A DNA stretch of 11,264 nucleotides, taken from positions 1 to 11,264 of the forward strand of contig CAMPAF010000069.1 in the NCBI GenBank assembly GCA_946631535.1, given 5' to 3'. Positions within the stretch are counted from its first letter, which is position 1. Each line of letters starts with the position of its first letter. A model generated the notes under the pieces. That model was not told the DNA's origin and made no database searches. It worked only from the letters and a program-made list of their open reading frames with translations. The position numbers and the translations under genes are program-made. This document shows positions 1-6,301 of the stretch, one piece after another. This stretch comes from an uncultured Verrucomicrobiota bacterium. GTDB lineage: Bacteria; Verrucomicrobiota; Kiritimatiellia; RFP12; UBA1067.

Positions 1-1886
1 CCGTTGTCGCCCGTCTTGGATGCGAACGCGTTGGAGACGCGGGTCGACCATTCCTTCTTCCACGTCGACTCGCTGCCGCTGAACTTGTAGCCCAGCGTCG
101 CCTGCTTGGCCTTCCAGTTTGCGTCGACGGTGGACGTCCATCCGCTCTTGACCTCGCTGGCCTTGGCCGCGACCTTCGCCGAGAGCTCGGCGGTCTTGCT
201 CTTGATCGAGTCGTACGGCGTCTTCAGCGCCTCTACCTTGTCCTTGCCGGCGGTCTCGGCGGTCAGCTTGGCCGTCTTGTTGGTGATGGACGACCACAAC
301 CCCGCGACCTGCTCGACCTGGTCCATGTTGTCGACATGGAACGCCGCGCCGCCGCCGAGGCCCGCGCCGAACCCGTAGCCGTTGCCCTTGCGGACGAACC
401 CCTTGGCGTCGAGGATGCTCAGGTCGGAGCCGAAGCTGCCCTTGATGATCTTCTTGAGGTCGGTGACGCCGCGCTGGACGTCGCGCACGACGCCCCACCC
501 GCGAGTGAACCCGCCGCCGCCGCCCATCTTGCGCGTCAGCTTCTCGGCTGCGACCTCGCGCACGGTCTTTCCGCCGAGCCCCATCATCTTGGAGAGCCCA
601 CGGCGCAGCTTCTCGATCGGGTTGGTGGCGACGGCCTTCTCGAACTGCTTGGCGAAGCCCTCCTTGACGACCTTCTTGGTGAGCCCATCGTCGAGCGCCT
701 TGGGGACGTCCAGCAGCGTATCGAGCAGGTCGTCGCCGAGCCCGCCGAGCCCGCCGCCTCCGCCGCCGCCGCCGCCCGAGCCGCCGAGCGCGGACGAGGA
801 ATCCGCCGCGAGCTTGTTGATGCGGTCGAATCCCGCGAGCGTGCGGTTGAGCTTCTTGGTCGCCTTGTCCTGCGCGCCCGCCGCGCCCGCCGCCGCGCTC
901 GATGCGTCAGCCAGCCCGTAGGTCGCATCCGCCGCGAGGTCGGTCTCCATGGCGAGCTGCGACGCCTTGGAGCTCACGCCTGCCATGACGCCCGTGACCT
1001 GGTCGCCCTCGAAGCCGAGCATGCTGCCCATCTTCGCGAACAGCTTGGAGACGCCGCGCCCGACGGGCGTCGCGAGCATCTGCGCGCGCAGGTTGCCGAA
1101 CGCGATGGCGGCCTCGTTGGCCTTGACGGCGAGCCAGTTGAGCCCTTGCAGCACGGGGAGCAGCGCCGCGACGAAGCCCTCGCCGAGCGTTGCCTTGAGC
1201 GTGTCGACGTTCATCGAGAGCTGCCGCAGCTGGTTCGCCCACGTGTCGGACGTCCTCGCCGCGTCGCCCTGCGCGTAGCGCGTGCGGTCGAGCACGAACT
1301 GGTAGCGCAGCATCGTGCGCTCGGCCTCGCTCATGTCGCGGTAGGCCGTCTGGATGCCGCGCGAGAGCGCGAACGCCGAGAGCGACGCCTCGGTCATGTT
1401 GATGCCGAGGGCGCGCAGCGGCTGCGTGACGCCCGTGAAGATGGCGGTCAGCTTGTCGTACGCCTCGTCGGCGCTCATGTCGTAGAACGACGCGATGTCG
1501 CCCGAGAGCTCGGCGAGGGACGTGCCCATCTTGTACGCCTGCTCCTCGGTGAAGCCCATGGAGCGGGCCATGGAGCCGAGGGTGGACGCGTACCGCTTGC
1601 CCGCGAGCTCGGAGAGCCCGTAGGACGCGATGAGGTCGCCGGACCAGTCATCCATGCGGCGCGCCATGGTCGGGAACACCTGGTCGACCACGTTCTGCAC
1701 CTCGGTCAGCGCGGACGCGGCCTCCGTGCACTGCATGGCGAAGTCTGCTATGGCCTTGGCGGAGAGCGCGCCCGCGATCACGCCGCCTATCTTCGTGGCG
1801 ACGGAGCCGAGCCCGCTCATGGACTTCTCGAAGCTGCCCGTGTTGGCCTTGACGTCGACGTATACGGCGCCTGCCGATGATGCCAT
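1..1886 (-). CDS. Tail tape measure protein (partial, C-terminus beyond left edge)
   Basis: Sets tail length and lies inside the tail tube; it is usually the largest virion gene and directly follows the chaperones. The frame is open from ATG at 1884-1886 to the window edge, 628 codons without a stop. The start is preceded by GAGGAGGAG, 10 nt after the chaperone stop. The N-terminus (MASSAGAVYVDVKANTGSFEK) and the following stretch with TKIGGVIAGALSA and the SMARSMGFTEEQAYKMG / ELSGDIASFYDMSADEAYDKL segments are typical of siphophage tape measures. Around residue 350 it has an LAGFDRINKL segment, then a run of nine glycines at residues 371-379, probably a flexible linker. The C-terminal part seen here is rich in Lys/Ala/Thr, with loosely repeated K-T-A-x-L-(S/T)-A units. 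The missing 3' end may carry further domains such as a lytic transglycosylase or peptidase. Family assignment is sure; exact length is unknown. Confidence 0.93.
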   Translation of the reverse strand, partial: MASSAGAVYVDVKANTGSFEKSMSGLGSVATKIGGVIAGALSAKAIADFAMQCTEAASALTEVQNVVDQVFPTMARRMDDWSGDLIASYGLSELAGKRYASTLGSMARSMGFTEEQAYKMGTSLAELSGDIASFYDMSADEAYDKLTAIFTGVTQPLRALGINMTEASLSAFALSRGIQTAYRDMSEAERTMLRYQFVLDRTRYAQGDAARTSDTWANQLRQLSMNVDTLKATLGEGFVAALLPVLQGLNWLAVKANEAAIAFGNLRAQMLATPVGRGVSKLFAKMGSMLGFEGDQVTGVMAGVSSKASQLAMETDLAADATYGLADASSAAAGAAGAQDKATKKLNRTLAGFDRINKLAADSSSALGGSGGGGGGGGGLGGLGDDLLDTLLDVPKALDDGLTKKVVKEGFAKQFEKAVATNPIEKLRRGLSKMMGLGGKTVREVAAEKLTRKMGGGGGFTRGWGVVRDVQRGVTDLKKIIKGSFGSDLSILDAKGFVRKGNGYGFGAGLGGGAAFHVDNMDQVEQVAGLWSSITNKTAKLTAETAGKDKVEALKTPYDSIKSKTAELSAKVAAKASEVKSGWTSTVDANWKAKQATLGYKFSGSESTWKKEWSTRVSNAFASKTGDN

Positions 1887-1896
1887 TGCTCCTCCT

Positions 1897-2235
1897 CTAA
1901 CTGCCGTAGGCGCTCGCGAACGCCGCCTGCATCATGGCGACGAATGCCAGCGTCTCCTGCTCGGTGCGCCTCTTGGCGCGCCCGCGCTGCCACTCGGCGC
2001 GCATGCGGCGCTGCTCGGGCGTCATGGCGCGGATGCGCTCGTGGTCGCTCTCCGTGCGGATGCGCGCGACCTTGACGAGCGGGGTGTCCTCGTTGAGCCC
2101 CGAGAGCAGGTCGCAGAACTCGTCCCAGCCCATGGAGGCGAACTCGTCCGACTGGATGCGCAGGCCGTACTGCTGCCGCATGGACGCCACGATGAGGCCG
2201 AAGTCCCCGACTAGGCTGTAGCCGGGGTCTCCGCG
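1897..2235 (-). CDS. Tail assembly chaperone T-part, reached by -1 frameshift (G-T fusion 1897-2525)
   Basis: This is the second reading frame of the tail chaperone. It has no credible start of its own: the first in-frame ATG inside it (MRQQYGL) lacks a ribosome-binding site. It lies in the -1 frame of the upstream G gene, entered at a canonical slippery heptamer (2235-2241). The fusion would be 209 aa: 97 residues of G, then RGDPGYSLVGDFG and on to AYGS. The T segment has the usual features: short sequence YSLVGDFGLIVASMRQQYGL, then E-F-x-x-M-x-W-D-E-F-C-D-L-L-x-G-L, then a charged helix and an Ala-rich end. By analogy with lambda gpG/gpGT, the minor fusion binds tape measure while G coats it during tube assembly. 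The ribosome must shift; the frame is also open upstream of the site to 2361. Confidence 0.85.
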   Translation of the reverse strand, partial: RGDPGYSLVGDFGLIVASMRQQYGLRIQSDEFASMGWDEFCDLLSGLNEDTPLVKVARIRTESDHERIRAMTPEQRRMRAEWQRGRAKRRTEQETLAFVAMMQAAFASAYGS

Positions 2236-2525
2236 TTTCCCGCGTCGCCGCCGCCCATCACGAGCTCGACGGCGGCTTCGAGCACCTTGACGTAACCCGC
2301 GGGCGGCACCTTCAGCGATTCGAGCTGCGACATGCCGCGCTTGCCGAAGAACAGGCGGCACGCCTCCATCGCCGCTGCGAGGTCGGTGCCGTCCTTGATG
2401 AGGTCGAGGACGCGCAGCACCGTCGGCGCCGAGTCGTCCACCTCCAGCTCCACGCCCTCCGCGACGACTATGCGCGCCTTCTCGCCGATGCCCAGCTTGC
2501 CCGTGAGGTCGATCGTATTTTGCAT
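2211..2525 (-). CDS. Tail assembly chaperone G (lambda gpG-like)
   Basis: A 104-aa product when the ribosome does not shift. The role in this family is to bind and hold the tape measure protein while the tail tube polymerises around it; it is absent from the finished virion. Assignment rests on position between major tail protein and tape measure, on size, and on the frameshift into a second frame. The sequence has a predicted beta N-terminus (IDLTGKLGIGEKARIVV) and a helical middle (TVLRVLDLIKDGTDLAAAMEACRLFFGKRG), typical of actinobacterial and firmicute siphophage chaperones. It ends MGGGDAGNAETPATA with TAG. The start ATG has GGGGGAAGGAA immediately upstream. It follows an intrinsic terminator, so its expression is probably lowered relative to the tail tube gene. 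Confidence 0.85.
   Translation of the reverse strand: MQNTIDLTGKLGIGEKARIVVAEGVELEVDDSAPTVLRVLDLIKDGTDLAAAMEACRLFFGKRGMSQLESLKVPPAGYVKVLEAAVELVMGGGDAGNAETPATA
2235..2241 (-). other. Programmed -1 ribosomal frameshift site (slippery heptamer G GGA AAC)
   Basis: On the minus strand the heptamer reads GGGAAAC, and in the G-gene frame it is split G|GGA|AAC. This is the exact X XXY YYZ form for tandem -1 slippage to GGG|AAA. The lambda G-T site is G GGA AAG, one base different. Seven nucleotides downstream (spacer 2228-2234) a GC-only 5-bp stem can form: CCCCG at 2223-2227 with CGGGG at 2205-2209. Its 13-nt loop contains the zero-frame TAG. That spacing is usual for a stimulatory structure, though the stem is short. 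The zero-frame stop is only seven codons after the slip site, and the -1 frame continues for 112 residues. Confidence 0.88.
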
Positions 2526-2557
2526 TTCCTTCCCCCTTTTATGCAGAACTGCTTTCC

Positions 2558-2595
2558 AAAAATGGCGGACGCGGCCATGTGGTGCCGCGCCCGCC
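2558..2595 (-). terminator. Intrinsic terminator after the major tail protein gene
   Basis: On the minus strand a 12-bp stem (GGCGG, one G-U pair, CGCGGC against GCCGCG, U, CCGCC) encloses an 8-nt loop. It is followed by ATTTTT. Stem arms are at 2564-2575 and 2584-2595 and the T-run lies at 2558-2562. It begins 8 bp after the tail-tube stop codon, in a 78-bp gap, and points the same way as the genes. Downstream tail genes show no separate promoter, so it probably works as a partial terminator that sets tube protein above chaperones and tape measure. Confidence 0.85.
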
Positions 2596-2603
2596 CGTCT
2601 TTG

Positions 2604-3047
2604 CTAAGCCGCCGTGTAGGTCGGCTTGCCGTTGGACATGATCTCGAACTCCAGCGGCGCGACCTCGGTGGAGTCGCCCGCGCCCATGTTGGTCACGTTG
2701 ACCACGGCGTCGGCGAAGGTGAGGGTGGCGCCGTCGGGGAACGTCCACTTGAAGTCGCACTCGGCGTCGCGCCCGTTCTTCATGAACAGCCCGGCGATGA
2801 AGTCGTTGCCGTCGTCGCCGACGTTGCGCTTGCCGGAGACGGTGATGGTGATGGACTTGCCCGTCATGAGGCGGCGCGTCCATCCCTCGGTGGTGAAGGG
2901 CGTCCACTCCTCCACGTTGTTGTCGATGGATACGCTGAACGTCTCCATGTCGGCGATGTTCTTGAAGGATGCGGTGTCGGTGCTGGAGACGTCGACTTGG
3001 AACTGGTTCTCGAGGACGGGGTAGACGCCCGTGACGTTGGTGGGCAT
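2604..3047 (-). CDS. Major tail (tube) protein
   Basis: A 147-aa protein that would polymerise as stacked rings to form the tail tube. It sits between the tail terminator gene and the chaperones, the standard place, and no sheath gene lies next to it, so the tail should be non-contractile. The sequence is beta-rich with features of the tube-protein fold. The N-terminal part runs TNVTGVYPVLENQFQVDV, then FKNIADMETFSVSIDNNVEEW with the usual W-T-x-x-x-x-x-G-W-T-R segment. Then come MTGKSITITVSGKRNVGDDGND and a C-terminal strand set (PLEFEIMSNGKPTYTAA). ATG has AAGGAGG at 5 nt, 9 nt after the previous stop. A strong terminator follows directly, consistent with very high expression. Confidence 0.85.
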   Translation of the reverse strand: MPTNVTGVYPVLENQFQVDVSSTDTASFKNIADMETFSVSIDNNVEEWTPFTTEGWTRRLMTGKSITITVSGKRNVGDDGNDFIAGLFMKNGRDAECDFKWTFPDGATLTFADAVVNVTNMGAGDSTEVAPLEFEIMSNGKPTYTAA

Positions 3048-3056
3048 GATGCCTCC

Positions 3057-3455
3057 TTAGATCGGTTGGTGATGGATGTCGAGCCAGATGCTGCGCTCGA
3101 AGATGCCCCCCTCGTCGGCTCCGACGTCGACGGGCTCGGGGGTCATGAGGTCGATGAACGTGGCGGCTTCGCCGCCGATGGTGGGATGGTCCGCCGCGGC
3201 TATGGCGTCGTAGAGCGCCTGCGCCGCCAGCTCGGTCTCGTGGGCGTTGCCCGTCCAGTGCACGAGCAGCTGGACGTGCTTCACGCGATCGAGCGTCGCG
3301 CGCCCGAGGGCGACCTGCATGCCGTCGCGCATGGGGCGCTGCCAGACGCCGATGCGGCGCTCCTTGGCGGAGTCGAGCCGCGCCATGGTCCAGCCGCCGA
3401 CGCCCTGCGGGGCGCCGAGCGACTTCAGCCATTGCATCACGTCGTCGATGGTCAC
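3057..3455 (-). CDS. Tail terminator / minor capsid 3-like protein
   Basis: A 132-aa protein with a GTG start whose GTGA overlaps the upstream TGA by 4 nt, suggesting translational coupling. GGGGG lies upstream of the start. Position immediately before the tube gene and last in the joining series is that of the tail terminator (lambda gpU / SPP1 gp17 role), which caps the tube and docks it to the head; the Minor_capsid_3 family sits in this slot. Visible features are an N-terminal helix (IDDVMQWLKSLG), the strands KHVQLLVHWTGN, a long helix HETELAAQALYDAIAA, and a C-terminal strand IFERSIWLDIHHQPI. This alpha/beta arrangement fits the terminator fold. Sequence identity to a named family is inferred from pattern and order, so the role is likely but not certain. 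Confidence 0.68.
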   Translation of the reverse strand: MTIDDVMQWLKSLGAPQGVGGWTMARLDSAKERRIGVWQRPMRDGMQVALGRATLDRVKHVQLLVHWTGNAHETELAAQALYDAIAAADHPTIGGEAATFIDLMTPEPVDVGADEGGIFERSIWLDIHHQPI

Positions 3456-3856
3456 TTGAACAGCACCCCCGTCCCTCCGAGGTTGGCGCGGTAGCGGTCG
3501 CGGGCGTAGCCCGAGAGCTCGCCGCCGTCCATGTAGTCGTCCATCCAGCGGCCCTTGGCGGCGCCGTGGACGTTCTGCGAGAACTCCCACTCGGGGTGGA
3601 AGTAGGCGCGGGCGGCGAACGGCGCGCTCCACTGGATGCGCGCGCCCTTGGCGCCCTTGGCGGGCATGACCTCGACGCTGGACGCGAGCCTGCCCGCGGT
3701 GTGGCCCTGCTTCCTCGCGCCCTCGGCGTGCGGCACGACCTCGCGCCGCTCCGCGTCCTTGGCGATGTCGTCGGCGGTCTGCGTGAGCGCGCCCAGGAAC
3801 GCCCGCTCAAGCTGCGCGCGGGCGGCTGGGTACCACTTGAACGTGCCGCCGCTCAT
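3452..3856 (-). CDS. Tail completion / minor capsid 2-like protein (HK97 gp10 slot)
   Basis: A 134-aa protein starting MSGGTFKWYPAAR. Its ATGA overlaps the upstream stop by 4 nt, with GGGAGGTGG ahead of the start. It is third in the head-tail joining series, where phages carry HK97-gp10-like or Minor_capsid_2 proteins that complete the neck or tail top. The N-terminal 50 residues are a charged helix. A conserved-looking aromatic segment follows at about residues 79-94 (PFAARAYFHPEWEFSQ), then KGRWMDDYMDGGE. The Y-x-H-P-E motif with a downstream W is typical of Minor_capsid_2 proteins (arranged as YYHPEY...W). The C-terminus ends GGTGVLFK and overlaps the next gene. I am confident of the block role, less of the exact family. 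Confidence 0.72.
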   Translation of the reverse strand: MSGGTFKWYPAARAQLERAFLGALTQTADDIAKDAERREVVPHAEGARKQGHTAGRLASSVEVMPAKGAKGARIQWSAPFAARAYFHPEWEFSQNVHGAAKGRWMDDYMDGGELSGYARDRYRANLGGTGVLFK

Positions 3857-4242
3857 CGGACGTCCACCTCCCAGTGGTGGCAGGTGCCGTCGGCGTTGTC
3901 GTAGCGGCTGACCGTCACGGCCTCCATGGGCTCGCCGCCGTCGACGGAGACGCGGGCGCCCTCGGCGATCTGCCGCGCGCCCGGGCTGTTCTCGGCGTCG
4001 ATGAAGATGCGGCCCTTCATGCCCGTGGCGATGACGTAGCCGCCCTGCGCGCCCGCCGCCGTCTCGGCGGTTATGGCCGCGGAACGCTCGAAGCGCACGT
4101 TGGCGATGGAGTAGGCGTTGCCGTAGGAGCCGCCGTGCTCGTCGTCCTCGACGCGCTCGCGCACGGAGATGGTGGACGGCAGCACGGACGCGGGCAGCGG
4201 GGCGAGGCGGATGCCGCCGAGCATGGGCATGCCCGAGAGCAT
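3853..4242 (-). CDS. Head closure / minor capsid 1-like protein
   Basis: A 129-aa protein whose ATG directly follows the TAG of the connector gene, with GGGAGG 8 nt upstream. It overlaps the next start by 4 nt. Size and place match the stopper (SPP1 gp16 / Minor_capsid_1) that closes the head after DNA packaging. The sequence is predicted mostly beta. It begins MLSGMPMLGGIRLAPLPASVLPSTISVRERVEDDE, where the L-P-S-T-(I/A)-(S/T)-V-x-E-R segment recalls minor capsid 1 proteins. It continues with ANVRFERSAAI, GRIFIDAENSPGA and a C-terminal strand CHHWEVDVR. Two later Met codons near the N-terminus lack a better ribosome site. Role is inferred from order and size with modest sequence support. Confidence 0.72.
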   Translation of the reverse strand: MLSGMPMLGGIRLAPLPASVLPSTISVRERVEDDEHGGSYGNAYSIANVRFERSAAITAETAAGAQGGYVIATGMKGRIFIDAENSPGARQIAEGARVSVDGGEPMEAVTVSRYDNADGTCHHWEVDVR

Positions 4243-4644
4243 CTAGACCGCCTCCCCGTCGGCGAACGTGCGGGCGCGCACGCTGCGGTACCCGCCGCTG
4301 CCGAGCAGGCCGAGCGCGATCTTGTCGTTCTTGCTCAGATAGAACGCGCCGTCGGGGTTGCTCCACGTGACGGACGCGCTGGTGCTGCCGATGCTCTGCT
4401 GCATGGATTGGACGCCCTCGGCGCCGTAGGACGCCATGGAGCGCCGCACCATGTTGCAGGCGGCGGTGCAGAGGTTGGTCTGCTGCACCTCGTCGCCGTC
4501 CACGATCGCGATGCCCTTCTGCGAGAGCATGGACGCGAGCTGCGCCGAGGCGCGGTCGAGCAGCTCGGACGCGACGGCCTGCTCGTCCTCCGAGAGGGCG
4601 CGCCAGCCCGCCTCCAGCTGCTCCACGGTTGCGAACGCCTCCAT
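4243..4644 (-). CDS. Head-tail connector (Gp19/Gp15/Gp42-like adaptor)
   Basis: A 133-aa protein, first of the joining series after the capsid. It would form the adaptor ring under the portal. The start MEAFATVEQLEAGWRALSEDE, a charged helix LLDRASAQLASM, a second helix with N-L-C-x-A-A-C-N-M-V-R-R, and the S-V-T-W-S-N-P-D-G-A-F-Y-L-S-K segment match the Gp19/Gp15/Gp42 family. In that family a Phe-Ala-Thr-Val N-terminus and an S-x-x-x-N-P-x-G-x-x-Y-L-(S/T)-K C-terminal motif are usual. Length is also typical. AAGGAGG lies 6 nt before the ATG, and the gene is 10 nt from its upstream neighbour. It carries two cysteines close together in the second helix. Confidence 0.85.
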   Translation of the reverse strand: MEAFATVEQLEAGWRALSEDEQAVASELLDRASAQLASMLSQKGIAIVDGDEVQQTNLCTAACNMVRRSMASYGAEGVQSMQQSIGSTSASVTWSNPDGAFYLSKNDKIALGLLGSGGYRSVRARTFADGEAV

Positions 4645-4654
4645 GGCGGCCTCC

Positions 4655-4810
4655 TTACTCTGCGGCCTTCTTGGGCTTGGATGCCCTGCGCTTGGGCGCG
4701 GGCTTGGGCTCCGCCTTGGGCGCGGGCCCGTCCACCCTCCTGTAGAGGGCGGGGTCGAGCTCGCGGTCGCACTCGACGGGCGTGGCCGTCGGGATGTGGA
4801 TGTAGCGCAT
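4655..4810 (-). CDS. Small basic Lys/Pro/Ala-rich protein of unknown function
   Basis: A 51-aa product, MRYIHIPTATPVECDRELDP then ALYRRVDGPAP and a tail of alternating Lys, Pro, Ala and Arg ending KPKKAAE. An excellent site (AAAGGAGG, 5 nt before ATG), 11 nt after the capsid stop and 10 nt before the connector gene make it a real gene despite its size. I do not recognise a family. The N-terminal 30 residues look foldable and the tail is probably disordered and could contact DNA or acidic surfaces. The place just after the major capsid gene is where decoration or head-fibre proteins often lie, so a capsid-associated role is possible but is only inference. Confidence 0.8.
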   Translation of the reverse strand: MRYIHIPTATPVECDRELDPALYRRVDGPAPKAEPKPAPKRRASKPKKAAE

Positions 4811-4821
4811 GGCGCCCTCCT

Positions 4822-5727
4822 TTAGGCGGAGACGACCTTGGCGAACGCGTCGAGGTCCATGATGCCGATGCCGTAGACGATCTCGGCGCGGATGGCGATC
4901 TGGTTCAGACGCTGGAGGTCGCCGAGGCCGTCGGGGTCGCCGAACTCGATGAGGTGGGCGGCGATGTCGCGCTGGACGCCCCAGCGGAACGCGTCGAACT
5001 GGCCCACGATGGCGAGCACGTTGGTGGCGGTTGCCGCCTCCTGCTTGGCGGACACGGTGTCGCCCACGGCTGCGTTGATGCCGAGGAAGCTGGTCATGTT
5101 GGTGCCGAAGCCGACCTCGGGGTACAGCTTGCGGGACTCGCCGTCGCGCTGCGAGCCGAGGCCGTAGGCGCACACGGGGTCGAGCGCGATGCCCGTGGGG
5201 GTGTAGCCGTCGGCGATGACGAGGCCCGCTGCGGCCTCGATGGCGGCGTCGTACTTGCCGCTGGCGAGGGTGGCGCTGTTGGTGGTGTCGCAGATGCCCT
5301 CGGCCACGGCCTGCGAGACGGTGCCCGTGAGCGGGTTCATCTTGTGGTAGCCCACGATGTCGAGGGCGCGTCCGAGCGCGATGCCCGCGTTCTCGGCCAT
5401 GTCGGCGAGGATGCCGACCTGGTAGTCCTCGTCGGCCCACATGACCTCGTTGGACGCGCGCATGGTGACCTGGAGCTTGAGCGGGGTCACGACCTTGCTG
5501 GCGTAGGTCGAGGGGGTCTCGCCCTTCTGGGCGGACTCGCCCACGAGCTCGGCCTTGGGGGCGGCGGAGAGGACCATCACGTTGGTCTTGCCGAACTTCT
5601 GCGGCTGCGCGCCCGCGAGGCGGGCGATGGTGGACTGGGACTGGGCCTTCTTCCAGATGCCCTCGGCGATCTCGCCGGGGAGGGTGAAGTTTGCGTTGAT
5701 GAAGCTGCTGGTGCCGGTAGCTGCCAT
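4822..5727 (-). CDS. Major capsid protein (HK97 fold)
   Basis: A 301-aa protein following the scaffold gene by 15 nt, with AGGAG 7 nt before the ATG. It builds the icosahedral head. Features in order: an N-terminal arm (to about residue 40) including GEIAEGIWKKAQSQSTIARL; strands around 48-56; a loop with GETPST near 70; a strand TPLKLQVTMRASNEV then the acidic entry to the long spine helix (about 98-128, ADMAENAGIALGRALD). The A-domain starts near 160 with GLVIADGYTPTGIALDP. A strand WGVQRDIAAHLIEFGDPDG (about 249-267) and a C-terminal R-A-E-I-V-Y-G-I-G-I-M-D-x-D-A-F closing segment follow. The Arg-Ala-Glu-x-x-x-G ending is typical of HK97-fold capsids. No obvious cleaved pro-domain is fused, matching the separate scaffold. 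Confidence 0.92.
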   Translation of the reverse strand: MAATGTSSFINANFTLPGEIAEGIWKKAQSQSTIARLAGAQPQKFGKTNVMVLSAAPKAELVGESAQKGETPSTYASKVVTPLKLQVTMRASNEVMWADEDYQVGILADMAENAGIALGRALDIVGYHKMNPLTGTVSQAVAEGICDTTNSATLASGKYDAAIEAAAGLVIADGYTPTGIALDPVCAYGLGSQRDGESRKLYPEVGFGTNMTSFLGINAAVGDTVSAKQEAATATNVLAIVGQFDAFRWGVQRDIAAHLIEFGDPDGLGDLQRLNQIAIRAEIVYGIGIMDLDAFAKVVSA

Positions 5728-5742
5728 GGTGGCGCTCCTTCC

Positions 5743-6210
5743 TTAGTTGCGGTTGAAAAGCTGGCGCGCGAGCTCGTGGATGTCGTCGTGCTCCGCGCCG
5801 TCCTGCGGGAACCGTCCCGCCTCGGGCGCCTTGGGGGCGCCGCCCTTGGGCTTGAACGACTCGGCGATGGCCGTCGCGGCCCGCGTCAGCGCGTCCTCGT
5901 CGTTCGCGGCGAGCGATGCCACGATGGCCTCGGGCACGCCCGTCGATGCGGCGACCTTGGAGACGAGCTCCGTGCGCGCCGCCTGCGCCTTGAGCGCCCC
6001 GTTCTCCGCCTCGATGGCGGCTAGGCGCTCGGAGAGGTCGGCCAGCTGCTCCGCGGCGTCCGCGTTGCCCTTGGCCTTTGCCTCGTTCTTGCGGCTCATG
6101 GTCTTCCACTTCTCCGCATCCGCGGCGGCCTGCTCGTACATGGCCTTCCAGTCGGGCTCCGTTGCGGCGCCGTCCCCCTGCTGCGTCTGCTGGATGTTCT
6201 CGTCTGCCAT
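5743..6210 (-). CDS. Capsid scaffolding protein
   Basis: A 155-aa protein between the minor head and major capsid genes. It would fill the procapsid interior and leave or be degraded on maturation. Composition is highly charged and Ala-rich, with a predicted coiled coil from about 19 to 80 (DWKAMYEQAAADAEKW to LKAQAARTELVSK). Next come a Gly/Pro/Lys linker (FKPKGGAPKAPEAGRF) and a short C-terminal helix HDDIHELARQLFNRN, the usual capsid-binding end. The chosen start MADENIQQ has AAGGA 8 nt upstream. An ATG at 6243 (MPRNGAG) would put a hairpin over its own coding start and has no ribosome site, so it is rejected. No fused protease is visible. Confidence 0.88.
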   Translation of the reverse strand: MADENIQQTQQGDGAATEPDWKAMYEQAAADAEKWKTMSRKNEAKAKGNADAAEQLADLSERLAAIEAENGALKAQAARTELVSKVAASTGVPEAIVASLAANDEDALTRAATAIAESFKPKGGAPKAPEAGRFPQDGAEHDDIHELARQLFNRN

Positions 6211-6226
6211 CGATGCCGTCCTTCCC

Positions 6227-6262
6227 GCCCCGTTTCGGGGCATCCTGCGCCCGTTTCGGGCG
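6227..6262 (-). repeat. Two tandem look-alike hairpins upstream of the scaffold gene
   Basis: Two near-identical stem-loops lie head to tail. The first is GCCCCG-TTT-CGGGGC (6227-6241) and the second CGCCCG-TTT-CGGGCG (6248-6262), given on the plus strand. On the minus-strand RNA both have CCCG-AAA-CGGG cores, and the first ends about 17 nt before the scaffold start codon, just before its ribosome site. Neither has a T-run, so they look less like terminators than RNA stability, protein-binding or processing elements. Confidence 0.6.
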
Positions 6263-6278
6263 TGCTCTCACATGAAGA

Positions 6279-6297
6279 CGCCCCCGAGTCGGGGGCG
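6279..6297 (-). terminator. Possible intrinsic terminator between minor head and scaffold genes
   Basis: An 8-bp perfect stem CGCCCCCG/CGGGGGCG with a 3-nt loop, followed on the minus strand by TCTTCAT, a weak T-rich tail. It lies 35 bp after the MuF-like gene stop. The stem is strong, but the tail is poor for a classical terminator; it may be partial or a transcript-stabilising structure. Confidence 0.45.
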
Positions 6298-6301
6298 CAT
6301 C

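Noticed and set aside
336..1880. Long plus-strand open frame (514 codons)
   Set aside because: It is antisense to the tape measure gene, has Arg/Ala/Glu/His-rich composition typical of GC-rich shadow frames, and lacks a ribosome site.
1897..2361. Independent 154-codon gene for the T-part
   Set aside because: Its first 42 codons overlap the G gene out of frame, are Arg-rich and have no ribosome site; the frameshift explains the frame better.
3874..6024. Plus-strand open frame of 716 codons over capsid and connector genes
   Set aside because: Antisense to at least five well-supported genes; composition (Gly/Val/Ala/Asp/His) is that of a shadow frame.
6211..6243. Upstream start (MPRNGAG) for the scaffold protein
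   Set aside because: No ribosome-binding site, and it would place a perfect hairpin inside the coding start; MADENIQQ has AAGGA at 8 nt.
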